A stretch of 64,000 bases of DNA. Source: Arthrobacter sp. Soil764. GTDB taxonomy: Bacteria; Actinomycetota; Actinomycetes; Actinomycetales; Micrococcaceae. The stretch is from positions 62,001 through 126,000 of the forward strand of contig NZ_LMSI01000024.1 in the NCBI RefSeq assembly GCF_001428075.1. The letters run 5' to 3'. Of the stretch, positions 35,131-43,915 are shown piece by piece (position 1 is the stretch's first letter; every line of letters begins with the position of its first letter). The notes below the pieces were generated by a model. That model saw nothing but the letters and a program-made list of their open reading frames with translations. It was not told the origin of the DNA and made no database searches. The translations under genes and the position numbers were made by a program.

Positions 35131-35343
35131 ATGGGGGAGCAAAAGGGCCGAGCGAACAAGCGCGGCAGTACGGCATTCTTACCGCTCGGCCTCGTGTTCC
35201 TTGCTTTGGCGGTAGCCATGGTGTTCCTGGGAAACGTAGCCTGGATCGCGTTCTTCACAATGGGCATCACCTTCCTCGTCGTTGGTTTGCAGAATCGCGC
35301 GCGGACAGGTCAGCACCGATCCGGGGATACTCCAGGGGGTTGA
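35131..35343 (+). CDS. Small two-helix membrane protein, 70 aa
   Basis: A basic N-terminus (MGEQKGRANKRGS) precedes two hydrophobic helices (LPLGLVFLALAVAMVFLG and WIAFFTMGITFLVVGL) and a polar tail. AAGGAA lies about 7 nt ahead of the ATG. The stop overlaps the next start by 4 nt. Function unknown. Confidence 0.55.
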   Translation: MGEQKGRANKRGSTAFLPLGLVFLALAVAMVFLGNVAWIAFFTMGITFLVVGLQNRARTGQHRSGDTPGG

Positions 35344-35570
35344 CCCTGAAATTCCCCGCTCCCGCACCAGAGCGGCCATCGCCAATCCAAGTCACAGAGC
35401 TGGCCGGGCTGCGGCTCGAGGGCGACAAGAGCGTCGGGGTGAACCGGAAGGTATCTCCGTTCAGGGCCGACGGCAGCATCAACAACCGCACCAGCATCCT
35501 TGGCGGCCGGAAAGCCCACATGCGCAACGGCAGACGTGTGAAGGCTTCCCGCAACAAGTACATGTGGTGA
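35340..35570 (+). CDS. Hypothetical 76-aa basic protein with TTG start
   Basis: A TTG overlaps the previous TGA as TTGA, so translation would be coupled. The chain is basic and strand-like (GDKSVGVNRKVSPFRADGSI; RNGRRVKASRNKYMW). No family recognised. An independent ribosome-binding site is not clear, so the call depends on the coupling. Confidence 0.4.
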   Translation: MTLKFPAPAPERPSPIQVTELAGLRLEGDKSVGVNRKVSPFRADGSINNRTSILGGRKAHMRNGRRVKASRNKYMW

Positions 35571-35612
35571 CCATGAAGGGCGGCCGAGCCGTGTGCGGGG
35601 CCGCGAAGTCGC

Positions 35613-35888
35613 CTAGGTAATCTGCTTGCCGCCGTCGGGAAAGTCACGGAGTATCGCGGCCACGGCGCGGACAGAGGCAGGGTCCTGGGCCCATGGGATT
35701 CCGCTGCGGGTGCAGGCGTGAAGGCTCAACACCTCGGAGTCCCGGGCGGCTTCGGTAAGTTCAGCCCACGCCTCCTGCAGGTCCTCGGTTTGGGCCAGCG
35801 GGGCATTCGCCTCGCCGGTGCCGGAAAGTTCGGTGGCGGGGCTGCCTGTGGCCTTGGCCCTACGGTGAAAAAGATGCTTGAGGTGCAC
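35613..35888 (-). CDS. Hypothetical 91-aa protein
   Basis: GTG 35888 is preceded by AAAGGAGAC at 6-7 nt, a strong ribosome-binding site. The protein starts MHLKHLFHRRAKATG, has an acidic helical middle (DLQEAWAELTEAARDSEVLS) and ends PDGGKQIT. The longer open frame upstream is not supported. Function unknown. Confidence 0.55.
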   Translation of the reverse strand: MHLKHLFHRRAKATGSPATELSGTGEANAPLAQTEDLQEAWAELTEAARDSEVLSLHACTRSGIPWAQDPASVRAVAAILRDFPDGGKQIT

Positions 35889-36016
35889 GCTTGTCTCCTT
35901 TCTGATGCTGGCCGGGATGTGCTCGTCTAGGAAGCCGGGATCGTCCAGGAGCCTGCTACGGCCGCACTGCCCTATTCTGCGGTCGTGGGCATGACGTGCC
36001 AAGTCGCCGCCCGGCA

Positions 36017-36760
36017 TCAGTCGATTTCCAGAGCTTCGGCCGGCACCAGTCCGCGCCGTTTCATCTCCGCCGAAATGAACATGCCCCGCAGTCCGCTTAC
36101 GGCGCCGCCGCCGATCCTGTTCAACAGGTAGTCGGGCGGGAACGTGTTGACGAGCCGGGTCTCCAGGGCGTCGTAGTTGATGGTTTTCGAAGCGAAGATC
36201 CGGGTCGTGTCCAGGGCGCGGAACGCATCGATAGACATCACCGAATCCTCGACACCGCCCCACAGCAGACGGTCAAACTGCTTGGTCCCGGTCCAGTGCG
36301 CCTTGATCCGCTTGCGCATGTCCCACGAGGACTGGCCGATGTAGGCCTGGCGATACTCGTCCAGGACCAGCACGTAAACACCCCATTCTTCGTCCAGGGA
36401 CTTCAGATCGGTTACCGGCCGAAGGCGCTTGTTCTTTCGCAGCATTTCCGCGAGGGCTTCGTCGAAGGACTCTTGGGGGATCTGGGCGAAGAAGGCCATG
36501 TTCAGGTCGAAGTTCTCCAGGGCCATTTCCCTGTGGCGCCGGCAGAACTCGTCGGTGTGGATCGTAAGCGCCGCGTCCTCGTAGTGAGGGGCCAGGAAAG
36601 CTCGCATTTGATCGGTGAGCATGTGCTCCGGGATCCGGGTCGACGACTTCTTGTTGACCAGCCCGTACATCTCGCGCGTCAGGCGCTGCCCGTACTTCCC
36701 CGGCCGGATCAGCTCCCCGAAGTGTTCAACCGGAGCGCCCGGAAGGTGTTTGGCTGCCAT
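36017..36760 (-). CDS. GIY-YIG nuclease-domain protein
   Basis: A 247-aa protein. After an N-terminal 125-residue region without known domain, a GIY-YIG module follows: GVYVLVLDEYRQAYIGQSSW then DMRKRIKAHW (the catalytic Arg region), with the Glu in DALETRLVNTF and the Asn in LLNRIGG. Nucleases of this fold cut DNA in repair, homing or defence. The start at 36760 (MAAKHLPG) lies 13 nt from the next gene on the same strand, so the two are probably co-transcribed. Confidence 0.8.
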   Translation of the reverse strand: MAAKHLPGAPVEHFGELIRPGKYGQRLTREMYGLVNKKSSTRIPEHMLTDQMRAFLAPHYEDAALTIHTDEFCRRHREMALENFDLNMAFFAQIPQESFDEALAEMLRKNKRLRPVTDLKSLDEEWGVYVLVLDEYRQAYIGQSSWDMRKRIKAHWTGTKQFDRLLWGGVEDSVMSIDAFRALDTTRIFASKTINYDALETRLVNTFPPDYLLNRIGGGAVSGLRGMFISAEMKRRGLVPAEALEID

Positions 36761-36773
36761 CGCTGTCCGCCGT

Positions 36774-37064
36774 CTAGCTTGCGACGAAGGGCGAGAGGGA
36801 CTGGAGGTCGAGGGCCAGGGCTCCCATCTCAGCCGTGGGAGGTCCGGGCTGTTCGGACGGGTCACCGAACCACTTGTGCCAGACTCCGGCAACGGCTTCC
36901 GGGGTGATGGGTCCGCCGGCGGCCAGCAGCCGCGCGAAGTCCTCCATCTCCGGGTCGTACTCATCAGCCGGCGCACCCAGGTCCAGGACCCCGAGCAGGT
37001 CATGGGTGTTAAGGCACGCCGTCACGGCTTTGCGGAGGCGGGCATCGTCCAAGGTGGTGTCCAT
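36774..37064 (-). CDS. Hypothetical 96-aa acidic protein
   Basis: A helical, acidic protein: LRKAVTACLNTHDLLGVLDL, then GAPADEYDPEMEDFARLL and AVAGVWHKWFGD. It resembles small DUF1871-like proteins in pattern (LLGV...YDPE), though the match is from memory of the style only. It is upstream of the GIY-YIG gene in the same direction. An accessory or immunity role is possible. Confidence 0.6.
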   Translation of the reverse strand: MDTTLDDARLRKAVTACLNTHDLLGVLDLGAPADEYDPEMEDFARLLAAGGPITPEAVAGVWHKWFGDPSEQPGPPTAEMGALALDLQSLSPFVAS

Positions 37065-37153
37065 GCCGCCAGTCTAGGAGCAATCGGGTCAGCCGTCTCT
37101 CACAGGCATTTGTGTGTGCCCTCCTAGGAGAGAAGGACTATTGGGGGAACTTC

Positions 37154-37333
37154 ATGAAAGCACGCTACTTTTTCCGAGCTATCTGGCGGATGTTCGATTT
37201 CAAGGGTATGACCAGCCGGGCCGAGTACTTCACGTACGCCGTGACGTCGTTCGTGGTGACCGTGTTCTTGACGCTTGCGGCCGTCAATACCGGCATGGAG
37301 TACGACTCCGTCAAGGGGTTCGTCACAGGATGA
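37154..37333 (+). CDS. DUF805-like membrane protein, N-terminal half
   Basis: MKARYFFRAIWRMFDFKGMT then SRAEYFTYAVTSF is the usual DUF805 opening (FDFKGRxSRxEY). It has one hydrophobic helix and then stops after 59 residues, half the normal length. The next frame begins at ATG 37330 with more membrane segments, so a one-base change may have split one gene. ATGA coupling of two genes is the alternative. Confidence 0.55.
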   Translation: MKARYFFRAIWRMFDFKGMTSRAEYFTYAVTSFVVTVFLTLAAVNTGMEYDSVKGFVTG

Positions 37334-37608
37334 GTCCCTTCACCGTCCTGCCGCTCGTGGCAGGCAGCCTTTGGTTGGTGCATGCGTGCCTGACCATCGC
37401 AGGCAGCCCTGTGCCCCGCTATACCCGCTGGTTCCTTTTCGGCGGGCTGCCGGCCTTGGCTGCGGCGATGATTCTTTCCGGCGGAATGGTGGGGTTTATG
37501 TTCGCGCTCATAACCGCGCTGACGTGGCTTGGAATGATCCTCCTGGAGGTCTTCCTGACAGTTGGGATGATGGTTGCACGTGATGCTCCCGCGAAGAGGG
37601 CGGTGTGA
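37330..37608 (+). CDS. Small membrane protein, 92 aa (possible second half of the DUF805 gene)
   Basis: Three hydrophobic helices (FTVLPLVAGSLWLVHACL; WFLFGGLPALAAAMILSGG; LITALTWLGMILLEVFLTVG) and a short basic tail. It overlaps the previous gene by 4 nt (ATGA). It may be an independent coupled protein or the displaced C-terminal part of the DUF805-like gene. Confidence 0.5.
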   Translation: MSPFTVLPLVAGSLWLVHACLTIAGSPVPRYTRWFLFGGLPALAAAMILSGGMVGFMFALITALTWLGMILLEVFLTVGMMVARDAPAKRAV

Positions 37609-37643
37609 AAGACCGATCAGGAGGAGCGCACTAGGCGAAAGCG

Positions 37644-37940
37644 ATGCCTCAAGTAAGGGTCCGGGGGACCGGAACCATAGCCTGGATCCTGCTCGTCCTC
37701 ACCTCGATGGTCCTGATCGGCTACGGGGTATGGCACGCCGGCTGGCATATCTGGCTACCGGCTCCCGTCGAGCAGGAAGAGGTCCGGATCGGTAACCGCT
37801 ACATCTTCGCCGGCTGCGCCCTGTCCCTCGCGACGGCCGTCTGGTCCGTGAAGGACACGCCTTGGGTACCGATCCTTTTCTTTCAGGTGGCAACCACCGG
37901 CAATTCAGGTACCCGAATCTCTTGTAAATGTGACAGCTGA
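37644..37940 (+). CDS. Hypothetical membrane protein, 98 aa
   Basis: Two likely helices (WILLVLTSMVLIGYGVW; YIFAGCALSLATAVWSV). The final 25 residues (ATTGNSGTRISCKCDS) look random, so the gene may be truncated at its 3' end near 37880. Family unknown. Confidence 0.4.
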   Translation: MPQVRVRGTGTIAWILLVLTSMVLIGYGVWHAGWHIWLPAPVEQEEVRIGNRYIFAGCALSLATAVWSVKDTPWVPILFFQVATTGNSGTRISCKCDS

Positions 37941-38015
37941 GGTCAATGATCATCTTGTGTCCGGCCAGGACATGAAGCTGCTCAAGGGTGAGCACTGCTT
38001 TTTGGGGGGTCCTGC

Positions 38016-41000
38016 GTGTCTGCTCTGCGCGTTCTTCTGTCCGGTCTTCTTGTGTCCGCCTTGTTGGCCGTAGGTATCACTTTCCCCGCTTATGCCGTAG
38101 AGCATGCCCCGGCATCCAAAACCGGGCAGGCGGACACGGCAGCGGTGCTTGCTCCGCCAGATCCCATACCGGCGTCCGAAACCGAGGAACCTGCTTCTTC
38201 GGAGGGACCTGTGTCCGGTGTCGAGGGCCCCGGAGACGGGCACATCACGGCCCGCCGCAGCAAGACACAGCAGCCGCTCGCGCCAACTCTGTTGTCCGCA
38301 ACAACAACAGGCGTCGTCAGCGGCCCCGACGAACTACGGGCAGTGAAGGCCATAGCCGGCCCGAGTAACTGCCAGGACAGCCCCTTGTGGAACGGCGCCT
38401 TAGCCCACCTGTGCGGCTACATGTATATCAACCAAGGCTTCGGATACAACAGCCAGGGCCAGTACAACCTCTACTCAGGAGCCCTGGCATTCAAGGCTAC
38501 CGACGCATGCGGGAACGTCGTCGTCGATTACCAGGATTACGGGATGCTCTACTGGTACCCGTCGGCCGGGACGTGGTCCTGGGACCTGCGCCGGCTCCTG
38601 CCATACGATTTGTCCAACGCCTGTGACGGCACCTGGAACATCCACTTCTCTGTAACCCAGACCTTCCCCGACGGCCAAACCCTCTCCGACAGCGTCGACG
38701 GGCCCGCAACGGTCAACTCTGACGCCGGGTCTGTCGCGCTTGCCCCTGAGCAGTGCTACGGCGGAGCCCCGGTTCATGCCACTCAGGGTGACCCAGTCGA
38801 CTCCTTTAGCGGCGCCTTCAACAACCATCTCGGGGCCGACCTTTCCCTGTCCGCCCGGGGCGGCGCTCTTGAGACTTCCCGCAGCTACGCATCCAACGTT
38901 GCCCGGGCCAGTGCTTTCGGGCCAGGCTGGTCCTACAACTACGACGCCAGCCTTACCGCGGACGGCACCGGCAAAGTCAGCTACCATGACCCGTCCGGCT
39001 CCATTCAGGTGTTCACCCCCAACGGCACAGGCGGCTTCGTCCCGCCCCCGGGCGTCCACAAAACCCTCGCCCCGGTATCGGGCGGAGGGTACACCCTGAC
39101 CAGCTGGGACCGCTCGGCGCAAACATTTAACAGCGCCGGGCAGCTGACCGCTACCAAGGACCGGAACGGCCAGGGAGCAACCTTCTCTTACAGCGGCTCA
39201 CAGCTGGCGACGGTTAGCGGTAGCGGAAGGACCCTGACGTTCACGTGGGACCCGACCGGAACGAGGATCACGAAGGTCCCCGGCAACGATGGCCGGGCCG
39301 TTCAATACGGGTACGACTCATCATTACGGCTCACCACCTTCACCGACGCCAGAGGCAAGGTCACCACCTACGGCTACGACGGCGGCGGACGTTTGAACTC
39401 CATCCGGGATCCGAACGGGAACTACCCGGTTCGTCTCACCTATGACCCCGTCACAGGGCGAGTCAGCCAGCAGCAGGATCCCAATGGCGGAACGACTTTC
39501 TTCGCCTGGGACAACGCAACCCAAACAGCAAGCACCACGGACCCCCGGGGACTCGTCTCAAAGGACGTGTACATCAACGGCTACCTGATCCAACAGGTGG
39601 ACGCAGCGGGCAACTCAACCCGCTACTCCTGGAACAACGACGGGCAACTGCTCCGCGTCTCGAACCCCACCGGCCAGACGACCAGCTTCCGCTATGACAG
39701 CAACGGCAACGTTGTAGAGAAGATTTCACCGGACAAAAACTACACCGCCTATTCAGGCAACCCCTCCGAGCGGTACTACTACGACAACAGCAATAATCTG
39801 CTGGCCATGACCGATTTCCGCGGCACGACAACCCAGTATTCCTACGACGCCGCAGGTAACCTGGCCACGGTGACCAGACCTGACGTCATCACAGGCTCCG
39901 GAACCGTTGCCGCGGTTCAGAACACCTACAACCCTGACGGCACCCTCAAAACCAGCACAGACGCCAACAACCGGGTGACCACCTACGGCTACAACGCCGC
40001 CGGGGACCTGACCTCAGTCACAACAGCCGCCGGTCGCACCACCACCTACGGATACGACGCGGCAGGACGGCTCGTTTCAACCGTCAGTCCCCGAGGCAAC
40101 GTCAGCGGGGCCAACCCCGACGCTTACCGCACGACAAACACACTGAACGAGAACGGCCAGGTCATCGCTAGCCGTGATCCCCTCGGCAACACCACCAGCT
40201 CCGCCGTCGATGATGCCGGCCGGCTCACAGCAATGACCGATGCCCGCGGCAGCACCACTACCGCGACTTACCTGCCTGATGGGCATATAAGCACCGTCCA
40301 GGGGCCGGATACCCGCTTTGGTCCGGAGCGGTTCACCTACGATGCCGATGGAAACGTCGCAACCAAAACGTCCCCTGCAGGTGTGGTGACTACGTTCACC
40401 TACACCGTCACCAACCAGCGCGCTACAGCCAGCTCAACAGGGACGGGGCAATACACGTACGCCTACGATGCTGCAGGCCGCCTGACGTCCCAAACGGCTC
40501 CGTCAGGGAGATCCGTTACCTTCTCTCGCAACTCCGTCGGCGCCGTCACGAAAATTTCCTTCAGCGACGGGACAGCACCACTGTCCTACACGTTCGACAA
40601 CAACGGGAATAGGACCGGACTCACCGACGGGCTCGGGAGCACCGCTTACACCTACAACACGCTGAACCAGCTCACCAAAGCTACCCGCGGCACCGATACT
40701 TGGACGTACGCTTTCGACAACACCGGTTCCCTGGTTTCCCGCGCAACCCCGGGTGCCGCCGCCCAGCAGCTCAGCTACGACGCCGATGGGCGCTTGACCA
40801 AGGTCATGGCAGGCACCTCGACTCTTGTCTCCTACGCCTATAACGACCCAACCGCTGATACCGTGGCAACCCTGCCCGGGGGCGTCACCCAGACAACGTC
40901 AATCGACGCTGCGGGCCGGCCAGCGAAAGTCACCGGGGCGAAGGGCAGCACGATCCTTGCCCAGTCGACCTACCAGCTCGACCCCAACGGCAGCCCGACT

Positions 41001-42449
41001 ACCATCACCGGCCCGACCGGGACCACTGACACCTACACCTACGACGTCTCCAACCGGCTGACCTCGGCCTGCTACGGGACGACGACCTGCACCGGTGCCA
41101 CCAACTACATCAAGTGGGGTTACGACGCCGACGGGAACCAGCTCACAGAGACCCGCCCCGCAGGGACCACCACCTATAGCTACAACACGACCGGACGCCT
41201 GACCGGCAAAACAGGAGCATCCGGCAGCGCCGCCTACACCTATGACGCTGACGGCAACGTCACCAGCGACGGGACCAACAACTACACGTGGAACGCCGCC
41301 GGGCAACTGCTGACCGCCGGCGGCGCCAAGCCGACCAAATACACCTACGACGGAGACAACCGACGAACCAGCATCACAAACGGCAACAGTGTCATCAACC
41401 CTGTCTGGGATCCGGCCAGCGGCCAGCTCCTCGCCGAGCGCGACGGAAACGGCAAGACGCTCCGCGGATACACCTACGGGACCGGCCTGGTCGGAATGAC
41501 CGCAGGAACCGCCAGCTACTCCTACCTGACGGACGCTCAAGGGTCAGTACGGGCCGTGGTCGACGCGGCCGGGGCACCTCAATGGAACTACGCTTATGAG
41601 CCCTATGGCGTCACGCGGAGCGCCGTCGCCGTGTCGGGCCGTCAGGCTCCCACGAATCCCCGGCAGTATCTTGGGGCATACGTTGACGGGGCGGCATACA
41701 ACCTCAACGCAAGGCAATACCTGCCGGGAACAGGCCGGTTCCTGTCCACAGACCCGGTGGCAAGCCCAGGGTTGGGGTATGCCTACGGAAGTGCCAATCC
41801 TATGGTGTATATGGATCCATTCGGGATGGACGACTTCGAGTGGATCGACATCGTCCATGACGTGAGCACCGGCGTCGCTGCGGCTGCCGGCGCAATCCTC
41901 ATCGGGTGCACGCTGGCGGTTATCTGCGCAGAAACTGACGTTGTTACTGCCCCGCTGGCCGCCTTCGCCGGGGCTGTCAGCTGGGCAACCGACGACAACA
42001 CTGGTAAATGCTTCTCCGGCAAGGGCGGGTGTGCGGAAACTGTCATCTTCGGGGCTCTGACTGCTGGCGGATTTGGAGGTCTCAGCACGGTAGCAAGGCT
42101 CGGCAAGGCAGCCGAGAGCACAGCGGCATCAGGGATGGCCGGCGTACGGGCCGCGGGCAGGGCAGGTGAAGCGGCAGCCGGGATTGTGAAAAACACGAAG
42201 CGGATTCCGTCAGCCACCGGAACGGCCGAATTCAGAATTCCTGATGAGTTGGGTAACGGTATCCTTGGCGAGGTGAAGAACGTCAAGAGCCTCACCTACA
42301 CGAGCCAGCTTCAGGATTTCGTGGCCTACTCCCAAGCGAACAATCTTCAATTCAACCTCTACGTCCGGCAATCGACCACCTTCTCCGGACCGCTGCAGGG
42401 CCAAATCAACGCCGGCACGATCACTCGCGTGCCGTCTCTGGGGCCATGA
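38016..42449 (+). CDS. Secreted RHS/YD-repeat polymorphic toxin with REase-fold C-terminus
   Basis: A 1477-aa exported toxin. Signal peptide: residues 1-28 (LRVLLSGLLVSALLAVGI). A unique N-terminal region follows to about 240, then a DUF6531-like start (QGDPVDSFSGAFNNH). About twenty YD repeats (YGYDAAGRL, YTYDADGN) span about 370-1160, and the RHS core has YLTDAQGSVRAVVDAAG and YLPGTGRFLSTDPVASPG with PFGM (about 1268). A hydrophobic pretoxin region comes next. The last about 80 residues (SATGTAEFRIPDELGNGILG, GEVKNVKSLTYTSQLQDF) match the Tox-REase-7 type, with an E-x-K motif for DNA cleavage. It overlaps its immunity gene by 4 nt. Confidence 0.9.
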   Translation: MSALRVLLSGLLVSALLAVGITFPAYAVEHAPASKTGQADTAAVLAPPDPIPASETEEPASSEGPVSGVEGPGDGHITARRSKTQQPLAPTLLSATTTGVVSGPDELRAVKAIAGPSNCQDSPLWNGALAHLCGYMYINQGFGYNSQGQYNLYSGALAFKATDACGNVVVDYQDYGMLYWYPSAGTWSWDLRRLLPYDLSNACDGTWNIHFSVTQTFPDGQTLSDSVDGPATVNSDAGSVALAPEQCYGGAPVHATQGDPVDSFSGAFNNHLGADLSLSARGGALETSRSYASNVARASAFGPGWSYNYDASLTADGTGKVSYHDPSGSIQVFTPNGTGGFVPPPGVHKTLAPVSGGGYTLTSWDRSAQTFNSAGQLTATKDRNGQGATFSYSGSQLATVSGSGRTLTFTWDPTGTRITKVPGNDGRAVQYGYDSSLRLTTFTDARGKVTTYGYDGGGRLNSIRDPNGNYPVRLTYDPVTGRVSQQQDPNGGTTFFAWDNATQTASTTDPRGLVSKDVYINGYLIQQVDAAGNSTRYSWNNDGQLLRVSNPTGQTTSFRYDSNGNVVEKISPDKNYTAYSGNPSERYYYDNSNNLLAMTDFRGTTTQYSYDAAGNLATVTRPDVITGSGTVAAVQNTYNPDGTLKTSTDANNRVTTYGYNAAGDLTSVTTAAGRTTTYGYDAAGRLVSTVSPRGNVSGANPDAYRTTNTLNENGQVIASRDPLGNTTSSAVDDAGRLTAMTDARGSTTTATYLPDGHISTVQGPDTRFGPERFTYDADGNVATKTSPAGVVTTFTYTVTNQRATASSTGTGQYTYAYDAAGRLTSQTAPSGRSVTFSRNSVGAVTKISFSDGTAPLSYTFDNNGNRTGLTDGLGSTAYTYNTLNQLTKATRGTDTWTYAFDNTGSLVSRATPGAAAQQLSYDADGRLTKVMAGTSTLVSYAYNDPTADTVATLPGGVTQTTSIDAAGRPAKVTGAKGSTILAQSTYQLDPNGSPTTITGPTGTTDTYTYDVSNRLTSACYGTTTCTGATNYIKWGYDADGNQLTETRPAGTTTYSYNTTGRLTGKTGASGSAAYTYDADGNVTSDGTNNYTWNAAGQLLTAGGAKPTKYTYDGDNRRTSITNGNSVINPVWDPASGQLLAERDGNGKTLRGYTYGTGLVGMTAGTASYSYLTDAQGSVRAVVDAAGAPQWNYAYEPYGVTRSAVAVSGRQAPTNPRQYLGAYVDGAAYNLNARQYLPGTGRFLSTDPVASPGLGYAYGSANPMVYMDPFGMDDFEWIDIVHDVSTGVAAAAGAILIGCTLAVICAETDVVTAPLAAFAGAVSWATDDNTGKCFSGKGGCAETVIFGALTAGGFGGLSTVARLGKAAESTAASGMAGVRAAGRAGEAAAGIVKNTKRIPSATGTAEFRIPDELGNGILGEVKNVKSLTYTSQLQDFVAYSQANNLQFNLYVRQSTTFSGPLQGQINAGTITRVPSLGP

Positions 42450-43015
42450 TGGATCTGCTGACTGAGTTGGCCGAGGCAGGCTATCCCGTTGCCTCCGTCT
42501 CCGATCTCCGGAACTCAGGACTCCGGTACGCCTCCGCCATCCCGGTCTTGCTGAAGTGGCTGCCGAAGGTCCGGCGGGAGGAGAAGGAAGAGATTGTCCG
42601 GGCACTGTCTGTCCCCTGGGCAAAGTCTCTGGCGCTGGACCCGCTCATCAACCTGTTCAAGGCTGACCCTGTCCCGTCAGACCCGATGGGCGAATCGCTG
42701 AGATGGGCTGTAGGAAACGCACTGGAGGTGCTCTGGGACGACAGCCGGTTCGATGAACTGGTCGCACTGACAATGGACCGGCGATATGGCATCGCCCGTC
42801 AGATGGTGGTGCTGGGGTTGGGCCGGTCCAAACGGCCCGAGGCTGTGGACGTTCTCATCAAACACTTGGACGACGCGGATGTCAGTGGTCATGCGGTAAA
42901 GGCCCTCGGGAAGCTTCGCGATCCGCGGGCACGAACAGGCCTTGAGTCGATGACACAGGATGGGCGCACGTGGGTCCGAAAAGCCGCTGAGAAGGCTCTC
43001 TCCAGGCTGGGATGA
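42446..43015 (+). CDS. Immunity protein with HEAT-like repeats
   Basis: A 189-aa all-helical protein with short repeats. IARQMVVLGLGRSKRPEAVD, VLIKHLDDADVSGHAVKALG and KLRDPRARTGLESM form HEAT-type helices at about residues 110-185. It starts within the toxin stop codon (ATGA), the position of cognate immunity genes in polymorphic toxin loci. It should bind and neutralise the nuclease tip in the producing cell. Binding is inferred from position and fold. Confidence 0.8.
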   Translation: MMDLLTELAEAGYPVASVSDLRNSGLRYASAIPVLLKWLPKVRREEKEEIVRALSVPWAKSLALDPLINLFKADPVPSDPMGESLRWAVGNALEVLWDDSRFDELVALTMDRRYGIARQMVVLGLGRSKRPEAVDVLIKHLDDADVSGHAVKALGKLRDPRARTGLESMTQDGRTWVRKAAEKALSRLG

Positions 43016-43019
43016 GGCT

Positions 43020-43448
43020 CTACCAGACCGAGGGGGTGGCCGTGCTTCCCCGAAGTTCAGCGAACACGTACCCGCCCGAGAACTTACGTCGGCTATAGGG
43101 CAAAAGAACCGCCAACACGTGCCCCTCCCGGTGCTCCAAAGTGACCCGAATTGCATCGGAAGCGTCTTGAATCCGTACGTCCGCCACCACAGCCACCGCC
43201 CGGTAGGAGTCTCTTTGCCCGGCAAGATCGCGAGTGATGGCGTCGATAACGGAAGGTGCCTGTCGCTGCTCGCTGGGCACCTCCGCCATAAACATTTCCT
43301 GCTCTCCGCTCATACTTAGGATGACGGCATACGGATAAAACTCGCCTCGCTCCTGAAGACACTGTTGGGCGAAGCCAAGGGCCGGCTGAAGAAGTCCGTC
43401 CAGGTCGGCTTGGACTTGCGGAGACGCGGCGTCCCTCCATGAGGTCAT
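43020..43448 (-). CDS. Conserved-style hypothetical protein, 142 aa
   Basis: An alpha/beta protein: helices (MTSWRDAASPQVQADLDGLL, ALGFAQQCLQERG), then EFYPYAVILSMSGEQEMF, AVAVVADVRIQDASDAIRV and TLEHREGHVLAVLLPYSRRK. I recall similar small proteins in actinobacteria but cannot name the family. It ends 4 nt from the immunity gene in the opposite direction. A second immunity role is possible because such genes often gather at toxin loci. The start at 43448 is followed directly by the conserved part. Confidence 0.6.
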   Translation of the reverse strand: MTSWRDAASPQVQADLDGLLQPALGFAQQCLQERGEFYPYAVILSMSGEQEMFMAEVPSEQRQAPSVIDAITRDLAGQRDSYRAVAVVADVRIQDASDAIRVTLEHREGHVLAVLLPYSRRKFSGGYVFAELRGSTATPSVW

Positions 43449-43552
43449 TGCTGCAGCCTTCCTTTTACGTGCGGGTCCAGCGCCATATGACACCACCCAA
43501 GGCCGGCTAGTCAAGCACGTAGCTCTTCGGATCGGCAGCATTCAACGGGGGG

Positions 43553-43911
43553 GTGCCAGCCCTCAGCTCCGTTCAGGGCATCTACCTCATAGCCGACACC
43601 AGCACCGGCAGGCTGTACGTGGGGAAGGCTGACGCCGCCGAGCGTTTCCTTGGGCCGCTGGAGCGAGTACGCCCGGAATGGCCATGGCGGCAACGTGGCC
43701 CTGCGGGAGTTGGCTGCCGCCGACGCCCGGCACCGGCAGCACTTCCAGTTCAGCATCCTGCAGGTCTTCTCGCCGAGCGCGCCGGCCGCGCAGGTCGATG
43801 CAGCCGAGACCCATTTCAAGCGGGCACTCCTGACCCGGCAGTTTGGTATGAACCTGAACTTGGTCCGCCCGCACGGCCTTGGAGGCCGCCATATGAGGGT
43901 GCAGTGTGGGT
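43553..43911 (+). pseudogene. GIY-YIG nuclease gene, frameshifted and truncated
   Basis: The frame from 43553 reads QGIYLIADTSTGRLYVGKAD (a GIY-YIG motif). At about 43640-43655 the sense passes to another frame, GRWSEYARNGHGGNVALREL then HRQHFQFSILQVFSPSAP and HFKRALLTRQFGMNLN (to about 43870). A G7 run just before the start (about 43545-43552) may hide a further break, and an N-terminal domain is missing. The IS5-type element starts right after it. Confidence 0.7.
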
Positions 43912-43915
43912 CTAG

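Noticed and set aside
37941..38015. Stretch before the RHS gene resembling an IS fragment
   Set aside because: Too short to assign to any element; no inverted repeat or transposase homology was found.
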